Shown here piece after piece: positions 28,301 to 35,275 of a stretch of DNA of 64,000 bases. The position numbers were made by a program, and so were the translations under genes. The DNA comes from Verrucosispora sp. NA02020 (GTDB lineage Bacteria > Actinomycetota > Actinomycetes > Mycobacteriales > Micromonosporaceae). Within the stretch, counting starts at the first letter, position 1; every line of letters begins with the position of its first letter. Below the pieces are notes generated by a model. It was not told the origin of the DNA and did not search any database. It saw only the letters and a list, made by a program, of their open reading frames with translations. The stretch is taken from positions 3,286,001 to 3,350,000 of the forward strand of contig NZ_CP054923.1 in NCBI RefSeq assembly GCF_013364215.1, given 5' to 3'.

Positions 28301-30475
28301 ACCTCCGGCTCGACGGGCCTGCCCAAGGGCGTCATGATCACCCACACCAGCGCGCGGAACACGATCGACGACGTCAACGAGCGCTTCGGGGTGACCGCCG
28401 AGGACCGGGTGCTGGCGCTCTCCGCCCTCAACTTCGACCTCTCCGTCTATGACGTGTTCGGACTCCTGGGTGTCGGTGGCGCCGTCGTCCTGCCCCCGCC
28501 GGAGGCGCAACGGGAACCGGAACGGTGGTGGGAACTGGTCACCACGCACCGGGTGACGATCTGGAACAGCGTGCCCGCCCTGGCGGAGATGTTCGCCGAA
28601 CACGTCCTGACCCGCACCGACGACCGCCCGATCCCGCTGCGGGTGGTGATGATGAGCGGGGACTGGATCCCGGTGACCCTGCCGGACCGGCTCCGTCAGG
28701 TCGCGCCGCAGGCCGCCCTCTGGAGCCTGGGCGGGGCGACCGAGGCGGCGATCTGGTCCATCCTGTACCCGATCGACGCGGTCGACCCGCGCTGGGCGAG
28801 CGTCCCCTACGGCCTGCCCATGCGCAACCAGCAGTTCCACGTGCTCAACGACGCGCTGCAACCCTGCCCGGTCTGGGTCACCGGGGACCTGTACATCGGC
28901 GGTGTCGGCCTGGCGCAGGGCTACCTCAACGACGACGAACGCACCCGGGCCGCCTTCGTCCGCCACCCCCTCACCGGCGAGCGCCTCTATCGCACGGGAG
29001 ACCTGGGTCGTTATCTGCCGGGCGGCCTGATCGAGTTCCTCGGCCGGGAGGACTTCCAGGTCAAGGTGCAGGGCTACCGCATCGAACTGGGGGAGATCGA
29101 GGCCGCGCTGTCGCAGTGCGAGGGGGTACGCTCCGCCGCCGTCGTCGCGCACGGTGCCCGGCAGGGCGCCAAGCGCCTGCACGGCTACGTGGTGCTCGAT
29201 CCGGACCACGCCGACCCGGACCACGCCGAGCCGGGCGAGATCGCGGTCAAGGCGATCGACCAGGCGCTGCGGCGGATGCTGCCGGAGTACATGGTGCCGC
29301 AGCACCTGACGGTCCTGGACGAGTTGCCGATGAGTGCCAACGGCAAGATCGACCGGTCGGCGTTGCCGGAGCCGGACAGCGGCGACGCCGAGGGTGAGTC
29401 GGCCCTGCCCCGCGACGAGGTGGAGCGGCAACTCGCCGACCTCTGGGCCGAGTTCTTCGCGCGGGACCGGGTGGGCGTCACCGAGAACTTCTTCACCCTG
29501 GGCGGCAACTCGCTGCTCGCGGTACGCCTGATGGCGCGGATCCGGGCGCGTACCGGTCGGGTGCTGCCGCTTGCGGAACTCTTCGCCCGGCCGACGATCC
29601 GGCACCTGGCCGACCTGGTCCGGGACACCTCCGCACCGGACCGTCGGGCGGCCCTGGTGCCGATCCGGACCGGCGGGGACGCGGTCCCGTTGTTCTTCGT
29701 CCACCCGGTCGGCGGCGACGTGCTCTGCTACTCCGCACTCGCCGACCGGTTGGGACCGGGGCAGCCGTTCTACGGGTTGCAGGTGCCCGACGTGGACCCG
29801 GCCCCGCAGAGCCTGGCGGAGCTCGCCGCGCACTACGTGGACGTGGTGCGGCGGGAGTTCCCCGCCGGACCGTACCGTCTCGGCGGCTGGTCGATGGGCG
29901 GCATGATCGCGCTGGAGATGGCCCGCCAGATCACCGCCACCGGGGCGGAGGTCGAGGTGGTGCTCGCCGTGGACATCATGGAGCCGCCCCGGCGACGCGA
30001 GGACGCCGTCGACGAGACGGTGCTGCTGTCCTGGCTGGCCCGCGACCTGGCCGGGCTGACCGGCCGGGTGTGGCGACCCGACCCGGCCACCTTCACCCCC
30101 GAGGCGGACAACTCGGCGCTGGACCTGTTGTACGCCGAGGCGCGCCGCCGCGAGGTCCTGCCGGCCGAGGTGGACCTGGACACGCTCACCGCCATCGCGG
30201 ACCGCTTCTCCCGCAACTTCCGGGCCCTGCTCGACCACCAGCCGCAGCCCTACTCCGGTCGGGTCTGCTTCCTGCGCGCCCGCGACGGCGGCGCCGACGT
30301 GGAGACCACCCAGGCGTGGATGGACCTGGTCACCGATGGGATCCGCCTCGACGTGCCGGGCGACCACTACACCGTGATGCAACAGCCCCACCTCGCCGTG
30401 CTGGCCGACGAGATCGGCAAGCTCCTGCCCCCGCCCGCAGCGGATCCGCAGGTTTCCCCACTGACTGAAGGGTGA
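22343..30475 (+). CDS. Hybrid PKS-NRPS ending in a cysteine cyclization module and thioesterase
   Basis: 2710 residues; ATG overlaps the previous stop (ATGA). Domains: docking helix (8-32), KS (34-460, Cys207, His342, His381), AT (564-860, Ser663 in GHSVG, GFHS at 763-766 as in malonyl-specific ATs), DH-like (945-1225, His970 but an abnormal following motif; Asp1145, Gln1149), ACP (1265-1335, Ser1300), Cy (1368-1800, with DxxxxD at Asp1502/Asp1507 in place of HHxxxDG), A (1840-2345, FTSGSTGLPKG; code residues Asp2032, Leu2033, Tyr2036, Asn2075, Met2103, Ser2105, Leu2129, Ile2137, Trp2138, Lys2335), PCP (2360-2425, Ser2390) and TE (2438-2695, Ser2517 in GWSMG, His2675). The code DLYNMSLIWK is that of cysteine. 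The product should be a polyketide chain closed onto cysteine as a thiazoline carboxylate and hydrolysed by the TE. No oxidase or methyltransferase is inserted. Confidence 0.96.
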   Translation: MTGPKDRQAILVESLREIRRLRDELDATRAAATEPVAIVGMACRMPGGVRTPDQFWHLLDRGEDAITEVPASRWDVDRYYDPSPETPGTMYTRRGGFLDDIDQFDAAFFGISQREAAWLDPQQRLLLEVGWEAVEDSGQAPDGLAGSATGVWFGVTTYDYCQRQMREVDAATLEAYALTSNASTFAAGRLSYWLGLTGPSLSVDTACSSSLVAVHLACQSLRSGETSMALAGGVNVLLAPEWSVVASRARMLAPDGRCKTFDAAADGYVRSEGCGVVVLKRLSDALAQGDRVLAVIRGSAVNQDGRSGGITVPNGSAQQEVIRAALRAASVRPEEVGYLEAHGTGTPLGDPIELRAADAVLGRRDPAEPLLVGSVKTNIGHLEPAAGIAGLIKVVLSLRHQRIPAHLHLRTVNPDIGLDEMALEIPTTARDWRSGDRPRIAGLSSFGASGTNAHLIVAEGPPEPVAAPDESPRTAHLLPISARSPQALDELAGRYEALLAEPAGAGAVADVCHSAATGRAHLPYRLTAVGTDAAHLRDQLRAARAGRTAPGLRRDHARPHATPGVVFLLTGQGAQYPGMADLLYRTEPVFRQVIDECAELLRPLLDTPLHTLLAAAGPTPVAPDAVPLHDTRNTQPALFAVEYALAALWRSWGIVPAALLGHSVGELVAACLAGVFDLADGLRLATRRGQLMHTTAAGAMANVSAPPARLEPALAPYAGRLSVAAVNGPADVVVSGEPAALATLLDTLESQGIRSKRLTTTRGFHSPLMDPVLAEFEREAGTLTYHPPRIPVLSNVTGTYHGADGFSARYLREHVRGTVRFADAARTLLDDGHTVFLEVGPAPVLAAMVRRIDDASVVDRPRLFLPSLRKGHDDCRTILDSLGALHTRGVAVDWTTLGRGRRRVPVPTSVFRRERHWYPAAEPGRTVPADRAGETTAAVPDTASRSLLGRRVPSPLDVVQFESRLDAARHPCLGDCVMDGLPVVNIGVYLEAALAAVRHLRGPGPIEVTDCTVTQSLVLEHGRAVDAHLLVEPDATGHLGYRYYAAHPDSDADPTWVLHSRGHAGLLPPSAPESPVDLAALRADLAGELTGAEFYRRMWHRKLYLGPSAQWVDHVWQRDGEAVARMRAGHPDETDDYLLHPGLTDAMFQALFACLPADRQADAAYLLVGIERFRFHGMPAYGGELYCHVRLLPTAGPATLHAEVRLYDDAGRAVVSADGVLLKRAGRENLRRTDAPAPRAVVTAAPTVAASPPPTAVPTGPLDRSTVEKLVADAVARALGAADGDGLDRHEPVQNLGLDSLMALEVKEGLSAALGVSLPMVAFLDGSSIVSLAETAHTRLGGAASTDRPAPAGRPESTTVRPAPADRYAPFPLTDLQQAYLVGRSDAFELGNTSTYFFLEVDIEQLDVDRLGAALRRMVDRHDMLRAVVSPEGHQRVLPQVPPYRIRVVDLRAESDRRRDERLDEIRAEMTTQVFDTTVWPLFDVRATRVDAHRTRLHFGFDALIIDAWSTSMLFRELAAAYRGDDASLPPLELTFRDYVLAREQEIGGPRHTEAREYWMRRLEHLPPAPELPLATSPAQVDRPVFTHRSARLDTADWTRFKQFATARGVTASAALCTAYAQVLAAWSKSSRFTLNVLFFNRAPVHPDVSRMLGNFSTTSLLEVDSTRTDDFGTRAVRVQRQLWSDLEHSQFSGVQVLRELNAAGGGSARATMPVVFASTVNFAAKDDGAAATGLAQHLLDLGSGGREVASSIRTPQVWLDHQVVEDAGALVVNWDVIEELFPAGMIDAMFDAYVGTLRDLCRDESTWRRPAPVLTPETDLAVRRAVNATTGPLPAGLLHAPFLQAAARYPDRPAVITTDRRLTYRDLDRRSDRVAQWLADNAAGPGTLVGVVMEKGWEQIVAVIGVLKAGATYVPVDAHVPPERLRLLLDSAAISLVLTQSWVEERTRWPEGVVRTTVDTLPAGRTRRSARARQASPDSLAYVIFTSGSTGLPKGVMITHTSARNTIDDVNERFGVTAEDRVLALSALNFDLSVYDVFGLLGVGGAVVLPPPEAQREPERWWELVTTHRVTIWNSVPALAEMFAEHVLTRTDDRPIPLRVVMMSGDWIPVTLPDRLRQVAPQAALWSLGGATEAAIWSILYPIDAVDPRWASVPYGLPMRNQQFHVLNDALQPCPVWVTGDLYIGGVGLAQGYLNDDERTRAAFVRHPLTGERLYRTGDLGRYLPGGLIEFLGREDFQVKVQGYRIELGEIEAALSQCEGVRSAAVVAHGARQGAKRLHGYVVLDPDHADPDHAEPGEIAVKAIDQALRRMLPEYMVPQHLTVLDELPMSANGKIDRSALPEPDSGDAEGESALPRDEVERQLADLWAEFFARDRVGVTENFFTLGGNSLLAVRLMARIRARTGRVLPLAELFARPTIRHLADLVRDTSAPDRRAALVPIRTGGDAVPLFFVHPVGGDVLCYSALADRLGPGQPFYGLQVPDVDPAPQSLAELAAHYVDVVRREFPAGPYRLGGWSMGGMIALEMARQITATGAEVEVVLAVDIMEPPRRREDAVDETVLLSWLARDLAGLTGRVWRPDPATFTPEADNSALDLLYAEARRREVLPAEVDLDTLTAIADRFSRNFRALLDHQPQPYSGRVCFLRARDGGADVETTQAWMDLVTDGIRLDVPGDHYTVMQQPHLAVLADEIGKLLPPPAADPQVSPLTEG

Positions 30476-30480
30476 GTTCG

Positions 30481-31611
30481 ATGTCCCTCACGTTCGGCGC
30501 GTTCATCCCGCCGTTCCACTCCCTCGGCGAGGATCCGACCACCGCGATCTGGCGCGACCTGGACCTCATCGAATGGCTGGACACCCTCGGCATCGACGAG
30601 GCGTGGGTCGGCGAGCACCATTCCGGCGGCTGGTCGACGATCAGTTCCCCGGAGGTGTTCCTGGCCGCCGCCGCCGAGCGGACCCGGCGGATCAGACTGG
30701 GTACCGGCGTGATCAGCCTGCCGTACCATCACCCGCTCACCGCCGCGAACCGCGTGGTGCAGCTCGACCACCAGAGCCGGGGCCGGGCCATGTTCGGCGT
30801 CGGCGCGGGCGTCTCGCCGGCCGACGCGCACATGATGGGCATCGCCGCCTCCGACCAGCGGCGGATGATGGCCGAGTCGCTCGACGCCGTCGTCCACCTG
30901 CTGACCGACCCCACCCCGCTGACCCGCAAGACCGACTGGTTCGAGCTGCGCGACGCCCGGCTGCACCTGAAGCCGTACACCCGGCCGTCCCTGGACGTGG
31001 CCGTGGCCAGCGCCGGTTCGGAGCGCGGCATGCGCCTGGCCGGACGCTACGGGCTGTCCGCGCTGACCTTCGCCGGCCGTCCCGGCATGGTGGAGCCGCC
31101 GTTGGCGCAGTTGTGGGCGGCGGCCGAGGACGAGGCCGCCGCGCACGGCAGGACGATGGACCGGGCCTCGTGGCGCGTCGCCATCTGCGTGCACATCGCC
31201 GACACCCGGCAGGAGGCGATGGACCAGGTCCGCGCCGGGATGGGCCACTGGTTCCGGGAGTACGTCCAGGACACCGTCGGCGCCGAGGCGAAGCTGCCGG
31301 AGGGACGCGAACCCGAGGTGGCGATGGAGACCCGCACCGCCATCATCGGATCGGTGGAGGACGCCGTCGAGGCGATCGCCCGCATGCAGGCCGACAGCGG
31401 CGGTTTCGGCACCCTGCTTGTCAACACCCAGGACTGGGCCACCCGGGAACAGACCAAGCACAGCTACGAGCTGCTGGCCCGGTACGTGGCGCCGCACTTC
31501 ACCGGCGCGCTGGAGAGCCGCCGGGCCTCGCAGCGATGGGTGTCGGAGAACCGCGGTGACTTCTCGGCACAGGCCCGGGAGGCCGCCCGCCGGGCGTCGT
31601 CGCCCCGTTGA
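30481..31611 (+). CDS. LLM-class (luciferase-like) flavin monooxygenase
   Basis: 376 residues with the bacterial luciferase barrel: EAWVGEHHSGGWSTISSPEVFL (in two parts), LGTGVISLPYHHPL, LDHQSRGRAMFGVGAG and GRYGLSAL. It resembles FMNH2-dependent LLM enzymes rather than F420 enzymes, and a flavin reductase gene follows, so the pair is probably a two-component FMN monooxygenase. The ATG at 30481 has GAAGGGTGA just upstream; a GTG at 30472 would overlap the megasynthase stop. Position directly after the TE gene suggests tailoring of the thiazoline product (oxidation to thiazole, oxidative decarboxylation or hydroxylation); which one is inference. Confidence 0.88.
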   Translation: MSLTFGAFIPPFHSLGEDPTTAIWRDLDLIEWLDTLGIDEAWVGEHHSGGWSTISSPEVFLAAAAERTRRIRLGTGVISLPYHHPLTAANRVVQLDHQSRGRAMFGVGAGVSPADAHMMGIAASDQRRMMAESLDAVVHLLTDPTPLTRKTDWFELRDARLHLKPYTRPSLDVAVASAGSERGMRLAGRYGLSALTFAGRPGMVEPPLAQLWAAAEDEAAAHGRTMDRASWRVAICVHIADTRQEAMDQVRAGMGHWFREYVQDTVGAEAKLPEGREPEVAMETRTAIIGSVEDAVEAIARMQADSGGFGTLLVNTQDWATREQTKHSYELLARYVAPHFTGALESRRASQRWVSENRGDFSAQAREAARRASSPR

Positions 31612-31668
31612 CCGTCCGCGCCGTGCTCCGGGCATCCGGGCACGGTCAGGCACGAGGGAGGAACGGCC

Positions 31669-32196
31669 GTGGGAACACCCGTCGGTGCGGTACGACCAGT
31701 CCTGGACAGCGTGGCGTTCCGCGACGCGATGTCGCTTCTCGCGGCACCGCTGACCGTGGTCACCACCCGAGACCGCGAGGGGCGACGCTGGGGTTTCACC
31801 GCCAGTTCGGTGGTCTCCGCCTCGCTGGCACCGCCCCTGCTCGTCGTCGGCATCGGGCACGAGTCGAGCTGCTTCACGGCCATGGTGGACGCCGGCGAGT
31901 TCGCGGTGAACCTGCTCGGCGAGGAGCAGCAGGGGACCGCCCGCCGGTTCGCGGCCCGGGGTGCCGACCGTTTCGCCGGATCGGACTGCCGGGACCTGGC
32001 CGGCAGCACGGTGCCGTACCTGGGCGACGCCCACGCGGTGTTCCGCTGCACGCTTGCCGACCGCCTCACCGTCGGCGACCACGACCTGTTGGTGGGCCAC
32101 CTGACCGAGGTCCACGTCTCGGGCGAGGCGCGGCCGCTGTTGTGGTACCGCCGTGGCTTCCACGTCCCCGTGCCCGGGCAGCCCGCGGGGGGCTGA
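31669..32196 (+). CDS. Flavin reductase (NADH:FMN oxidoreductase, DIM6/NTAB family)
   Basis: 175 residues from a GTG with GGGAGG 7 bases upstream. The split-barrel flavin reductase pattern is clear: FRDAMSLLAAPLTVVTTRD, GFTASSVVSASLAPPLLVVGI, FAVNLLGEEQ and a terminal PLLWYRRGFH. These enzymes reduce free FMN with NAD(P)H and hand it to a partner oxygenase. The partner here is the LLM enzyme 57 bases upstream. The gap holds a hairpin (31621-31645, CCGTGC with GCACGG) that might act in RNA processing. Confidence 0.9.
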   Translation: MGTPVGAVRPVLDSVAFRDAMSLLAAPLTVVTTRDREGRRWGFTASSVVSASLAPPLLVVGIGHESSCFTAMVDAGEFAVNLLGEEQQGTARRFAARGADRFAGSDCRDLAGSTVPYLGDAHAVFRCTLADRLTVGDHDLLVGHLTEVHVSGEARPLLWYRRGFHVPVPGQPAGG

Positions 32197-32407
32197 GCCC
32201 GGCCCACTGTTTCCCCGGTCAGTCGACGGACCGGGGGACATGAGCACCGACGGTCGCGCCGGTCATCCGCCGACGGGCCGCCGACCGTCCCCATCCCCGA
32301 CGGTCCGGTGCCAGGAGTACGCGCCGGGTCGCGTCCACACCAAGGACGTGACCCGGCGCTTTCGTCGTCTGTGTCCCCGAGGTGACCCGTCGTCGGGCCC
32401 GACGCAG

Positions 32408-32439
32408 CGGGTCCACGGCCGTTCACGGCCGTGGACCCG
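32408..32439. terminator. Strong bidirectional terminator between the biosynthetic operon and the MFS gene
   Basis: A perfect 14-bp stem (CGGGTCCACGGCCG with its complement) closes on the tetraloop TTCA at 32422-32425. It lies between the flavin reductase stop (32196) and the convergent MFS stop (32458). The rest of the 261-base gap shows no gene. Confidence 0.9.
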
Positions 32440-32457
32440 GGTGCGCGCGGGGAGTGG

Positions 32458-34068
32458 TCAGCCCACCGGCTTGGCCGCCACGCTCTGCGGCTGCTCCGTC
32501 GAGGTGGCCGGTGGCGCCGGGGGCGCGGGCGGCATGGGCGGCGGGGGCAGCTGCTTCGGCAGCCACCGCAGCGAGATCACCGCCGCGCCGAGCACGACGA
32601 CGATGGCCACGATCATGGCGGCGCGCATACCGGTGAGGTACGCCTCCATACCGGCGTCGACCAGGGTGGCCCGTCCGTCGGTCAGGCCGGCGGACGCGAT
32701 CGCCCGCAGGGTGCCGCCGATCGAGTCACCGGCCTCGTCGCGCAGCCCGGCGGGGAGCACGTCGACCGCGTCGCCGAGGGAGCTGCGGTAGACGCTGCCC
32801 AGCACGCTGCCGATCACGGCGACGCCGAGCGCACCGGCCACCTGGCGGGCGGTCTGCGTGACCGCCTGCCCGGCACCGGCCTTCGGCAGCGGCACCACGG
32901 ACATCAGGGAGCCGGTGGCGGGCGCCATGATGCAGCCCCAGCCGATGCCGAACAGCAGTTGCGCGACGATGAGCAGCCACACCCCGGTCTGCCGGTCCAT
33001 CAGGGTGGTCAGCACGAAGGAGAGCGCCATGACCACGGCACCGGCCGCCACCACAGTGCGTGGCCCGAACCGGGCCGCCAGCTTGGGCGACCGCGCGGAG
33101 GTGAGCACGGTGCCCACGCCCATCGGCAGCATCAGCAGGCCGGCCTGCATGGGGGAGTAGCCGCGCACCGCCTGGTAGTAGAACTGGATCACGAAGATCG
33201 CGCCGATCAGGGCGAAGAAGCACAGGGCGATGGCGGCCGTGCCGGCGGAGAAGCGGCTGCTGCGCAGCAGCGTCACGTCGAGCGACGGGCTCGCCATCCG
33301 GCTCTCCACGAGGACCAGGACGGCGATCAGCACCAGCCCGGCGACGATCGATCCCAGCACCGGCAGCGAGAGCCACGCGTTGTCCTCGCCGCCGACCACG
33401 ATGCCGTAGACCAGCAGGCCGATCGCCACGATCGACAGCAGGACGCCGAGCGGGTCGAAACGCGACTTCATCGGGCTGCGGCTCTCCGGCACCCAGAGGG
33501 CGATCAGCACGACGCTGATCAGCACCAACGGGGCGTTGATGAGGAAGATCGAGCCCCACCAGAAGCTCTCCAGCAGCAGGCCGCCCAGGATCGGGCCGAC
33601 GGCGAAGGCCACCCCGGCGGCGGCGGCCCAGGTGGCGATGGCCTTCGGGCGCTCAGGCGGGGGGAAGGTGGCCATGATGACGGCCAGCGTGACGGTGGGG
33701 ATGACGGCCGCGCCGACGCCCATCACGGCCCGCCAGAGGATGAGTGACTCGACGTCGGCGGCGTACGCGGCCAGTGTCGAGGCGATACCGAAGATCAGCA
33801 GCCCGGCGACGAGGACCTTCTTGCGACCGAACCGGTCCGCGCAGACCCCGCCGGTGAAGATGAAGGCGGCGAACGTGATCAGGTAGGTGTCCAGCGACCA
33901 CTGGAGTTCGGCGTTGCTGGCGCCGAGGCTGAGCTGGATCGGGTTCAGCGCGACGTTGATGATGGTGATGTCCATGACGACGATCAGTACGATGACCGCC
34001 ATCAGCGTCGAGATCGCCCGGCGCCGGGCCGGGGTCAGCGGGGGTAACGCGGGAGCTTGGGGTTGCAT
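32458..34068 (-). CDS. MFS drug-efflux transporter, DHA2 (EmrB/QacA, 14-TM) family
   Basis: 536 residues with 14 predicted membrane segments. The family motifs are present: VVMDITIINVALNPIQ in TM1, the loop motif GGVCADRFGRKKVLVAG between TM2 and TM3, and WRAVMGVGAA in TM4. The C-terminal cytoplasmic tail is proline-rich (LPPPPMPPAPPAPP). It should export a small amphipathic compound using the proton gradient, and its position at the end of the megasynthase cluster makes it the likely product exporter or self-resistance pump. AAAGGACGG precedes the ATG. A near-perfect inverted repeat lies just upstream. Confidence 0.93.
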   Translation of the reverse strand: MQPQAPALPPLTPARRRAISTLMAVIVLIVVMDITIINVALNPIQLSLGASNAELQWSLDTYLITFAAFIFTGGVCADRFGRKKVLVAGLLIFGIASTLAAYAADVESLILWRAVMGVGAAVIPTVTLAVIMATFPPPERPKAIATWAAAAGVAFAVGPILGGLLLESFWWGSIFLINAPLVLISVVLIALWVPESRSPMKSRFDPLGVLLSIVAIGLLVYGIVVGGEDNAWLSLPVLGSIVAGLVLIAVLVLVESRMASPSLDVTLLRSSRFSAGTAAIALCFFALIGAIFVIQFYYQAVRGYSPMQAGLLMLPMGVGTVLTSARSPKLAARFGPRTVVAAGAVVMALSFVLTTLMDRQTGVWLLIVAQLLFGIGWGCIMAPATGSLMSVVPLPKAGAGQAVTQTARQVAGALGVAVIGSVLGSVYRSSLGDAVDVLPAGLRDEAGDSIGGTLRAIASAGLTDGRATLVDAGMEAYLTGMRAAMIVAIVVVLGAAVISLRWLPKQLPPPPMPPAPPAPPATSTEQPQSVAAKPVG

Positions 34069-34087
34069 TGCCGTCCTTTGCAGACTG

Positions 34088-34141
34088 GCATCACCACGCC
34101 AAACCCGGGCGTCGAAGGCTCAACCGGAGGGGTGGTAATGC
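34088..34141. promoter_or_regulatory. Inverted repeat upstream of the MFS gene, probable operator
   Basis: GCATCACCAC (34088-34097) and GTGGTAATGC (34132-34141) are inverted copies with one mismatch, 34 bases apart, starting 20 bases upstream of the MFS start. They fit paired binding sites for a local repressor such as the TetR or MarR protein. Confidence 0.45.
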
Positions 34142-34171
34142 GATCGAACCCAGGTGATGGGGGGAGAGGAA

Positions 34172-34202
34172 GCGCCACCAGCCCGCCCGGGACTGGTGGT
34201 GC
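34172..34202. terminator. Hairpin terminator downstream of the cupin gene
   Basis: GCGCCACCAG (34172-34181) pairs with CTGGTGGTGC (34193-34202), with one G-U wobble and an 11-base loop. It lies 3' of the minus-strand cupin stop at 34239 and separates it from the MFS promoter. Confidence 0.65.
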
Positions 34203-34238
34203 CTCCGTACCTCGGCGGAGTCGACACCCGGGGGCGGG

Positions 34239-34613
34239 TCACTCCGCCCAGGGCAGCGGCACCTTGTTGTCGCTGTTCGGGAGCATGGCCTTGCCGCCCA
34301 CCTTCATGGCGACGAGGGCCTGGGCCGGGCCGCCGACGGCCTTGAGCTGACGCGTGACGCCGCCCGGAAGGACGAGCGCCTGGCCGGCCTTGACCAGCTT
34401 GGTCTCGTCGCCCACGGTGACCTCGAAGGCGCCGGAGATCGGCATCCACACCTGCTCGGCGTCGATGCCGTGCACCGGGGTGGCGGCGTCCTCGCCGAGC
34501 TCCACGCGCCAGGTGCTCACCTCCGCGCTGCCCTGGCTCGGGCCGGCGAGACCGAACATCCGGCCGGCGGGAGTGGTGGTGGTGCGGGCTTCCGTCTCAC
34601 TGACGACATTCAT
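34239..34613 (-). CDS. Single-domain cupin protein
   Basis: 124 residues. The cupin barrel is seen in VELGEDAATPVHGIDAEQVWMPISG (first motif, with His, Glu and no second His) and GQALVLPGGVTRQLKAV (second motif). The metal-binding set is incomplete, so it may be a binding or non-metal cupin rather than an enzyme. It is divergent from the MarR gene across a 79-base region with repeated AGTAAA sites, a usual arrangement for a MarR protein and its target. A role in tailoring or in sensing the pathway product is possible but unproven. Confidence 0.8.
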   Translation of the reverse strand: MNVVSETEARTTTTPAGRMFGLAGPSQGSAEVSTWRVELGEDAATPVHGIDAEQVWMPISGAFEVTVGDETKLVKAGQALVLPGGVTRQLKAVGGPAQALVAMKVGGKAMLPNSDNKVPLPWAE

Positions 34614-34625
34614 CGGCGACCTCCG

Positions 34626-34660
34626 AGTAAATTAGCTTTACTTGCGTATCGTCAGTAAAG
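34626..34660. promoter_or_regulatory. Probable MarR operator: AGTAAA half-sites between cupin and marR genes
   Basis: AGTAAA (34626-34631), TTAGC, TTTACT (34637-34642) forms a 6-bp dyad, and a third copy, CAGTAAAG, lies at 34653-34660. The sites sit in an A/T-rich gap and would cover the promoters of both divergent genes. Confidence 0.6.
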
Positions 34661-34692
34661 TCCTGCTTGCAGGCTGTGTCAAGCTGTTTTGC

Positions 34693-35166
34693 ATGACTGA
34701 ACCGGACCCACTCGAGCGAACTCCGCTGACCTTCCTGTTGGGCATGGCGTTCCAACTCGTCCTCACCGAGTTCGTCACCAAACTCGACGCGATCGGCTAC
34801 GACGACCTGCGTCCCATCCACGGATTCGTCTTCCAGCTCCTGCAGGGTCCGGGTGCCACCAGCACCGAGCTGGCCGGTCAACTCGGCGTGACCAAGCAGG
34901 CGGCCGGGCAGATCGTCGACTACCTCGAAGGGGCCGGTTACGTCGAGCGCCGCCCGTACCCGCTCGGGGGTCGTCGCAAGCTCGTCGTCCTCACCGACAA
35001 GGGCCGCGAGCACATGCGGACGGCGGGCCGCACCCTGGCCGAGATCGAGTCCCGGTTGGCCGTCAGCCTGGACGACGAGGGGCTGACCGCGCTGCGCCAG
35101 GAGCTCGCCCGGGTGATCCGGAACATCGCCGGTGACGACGTACCGCCGTTGCGACCCTTCTGGTAG
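34693..35166 (+). CDS. MarR-family transcriptional regulator
   Basis: 157 residues. The winged helix is at about residues 45-110 (GATSTELAGQLGVTKQAAGQIVDYLEGAGYVERRPYPLGGRRK in two parts: recognition helix, then wing), followed by the LTDKGREHM helix and a long C-terminal dimerisation helix. MarR proteins usually repress a divergent gene and release DNA on binding a phenolic or similar ligand. It probably binds the AGTAAA sites in front of itself and the cupin gene. Confidence 0.9.
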   Translation: MTEPDPLERTPLTFLLGMAFQLVLTEFVTKLDAIGYDDLRPIHGFVFQLLQGPGATSTELAGQLGVTKQAAGQIVDYLEGAGYVERRPYPLGGRRKLVVLTDKGREHMRTAGRTLAEIESRLAVSLDDEGLTALRQELARVIRNIAGDDVPPLRPFW

Positions 35167-35275
35167 CGGGCACGGAGTCACCCGCGTGAATCGCCGGGCG
35201 CGCGGTCCCCACAACCTTCCGACCGGGCGGTAGGATGACGGGACATTGACGGGGTATGAAAGGCGGAGGCCACAG

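Noticed and set aside
26093..30391. A minus-strand open frame of over 1400 codons opposite the PKS-NRPS gene
   Set aside because: It is low-complexity (His, Gly, Arg and Val rich), has no domain and mirrors the codon bias of the real gene; high-GC genes leave such antisense frames open.
13751..32196. Identity as a thiolactomycin/thiotetronate-type cluster
   Set aside because: The terminal Cy-A-PCP-TE is similar in outline, but no P450, no FabB/FabF-like resistance gene and no ketoreductase are present, and the loading ACP/tandem AT differ.
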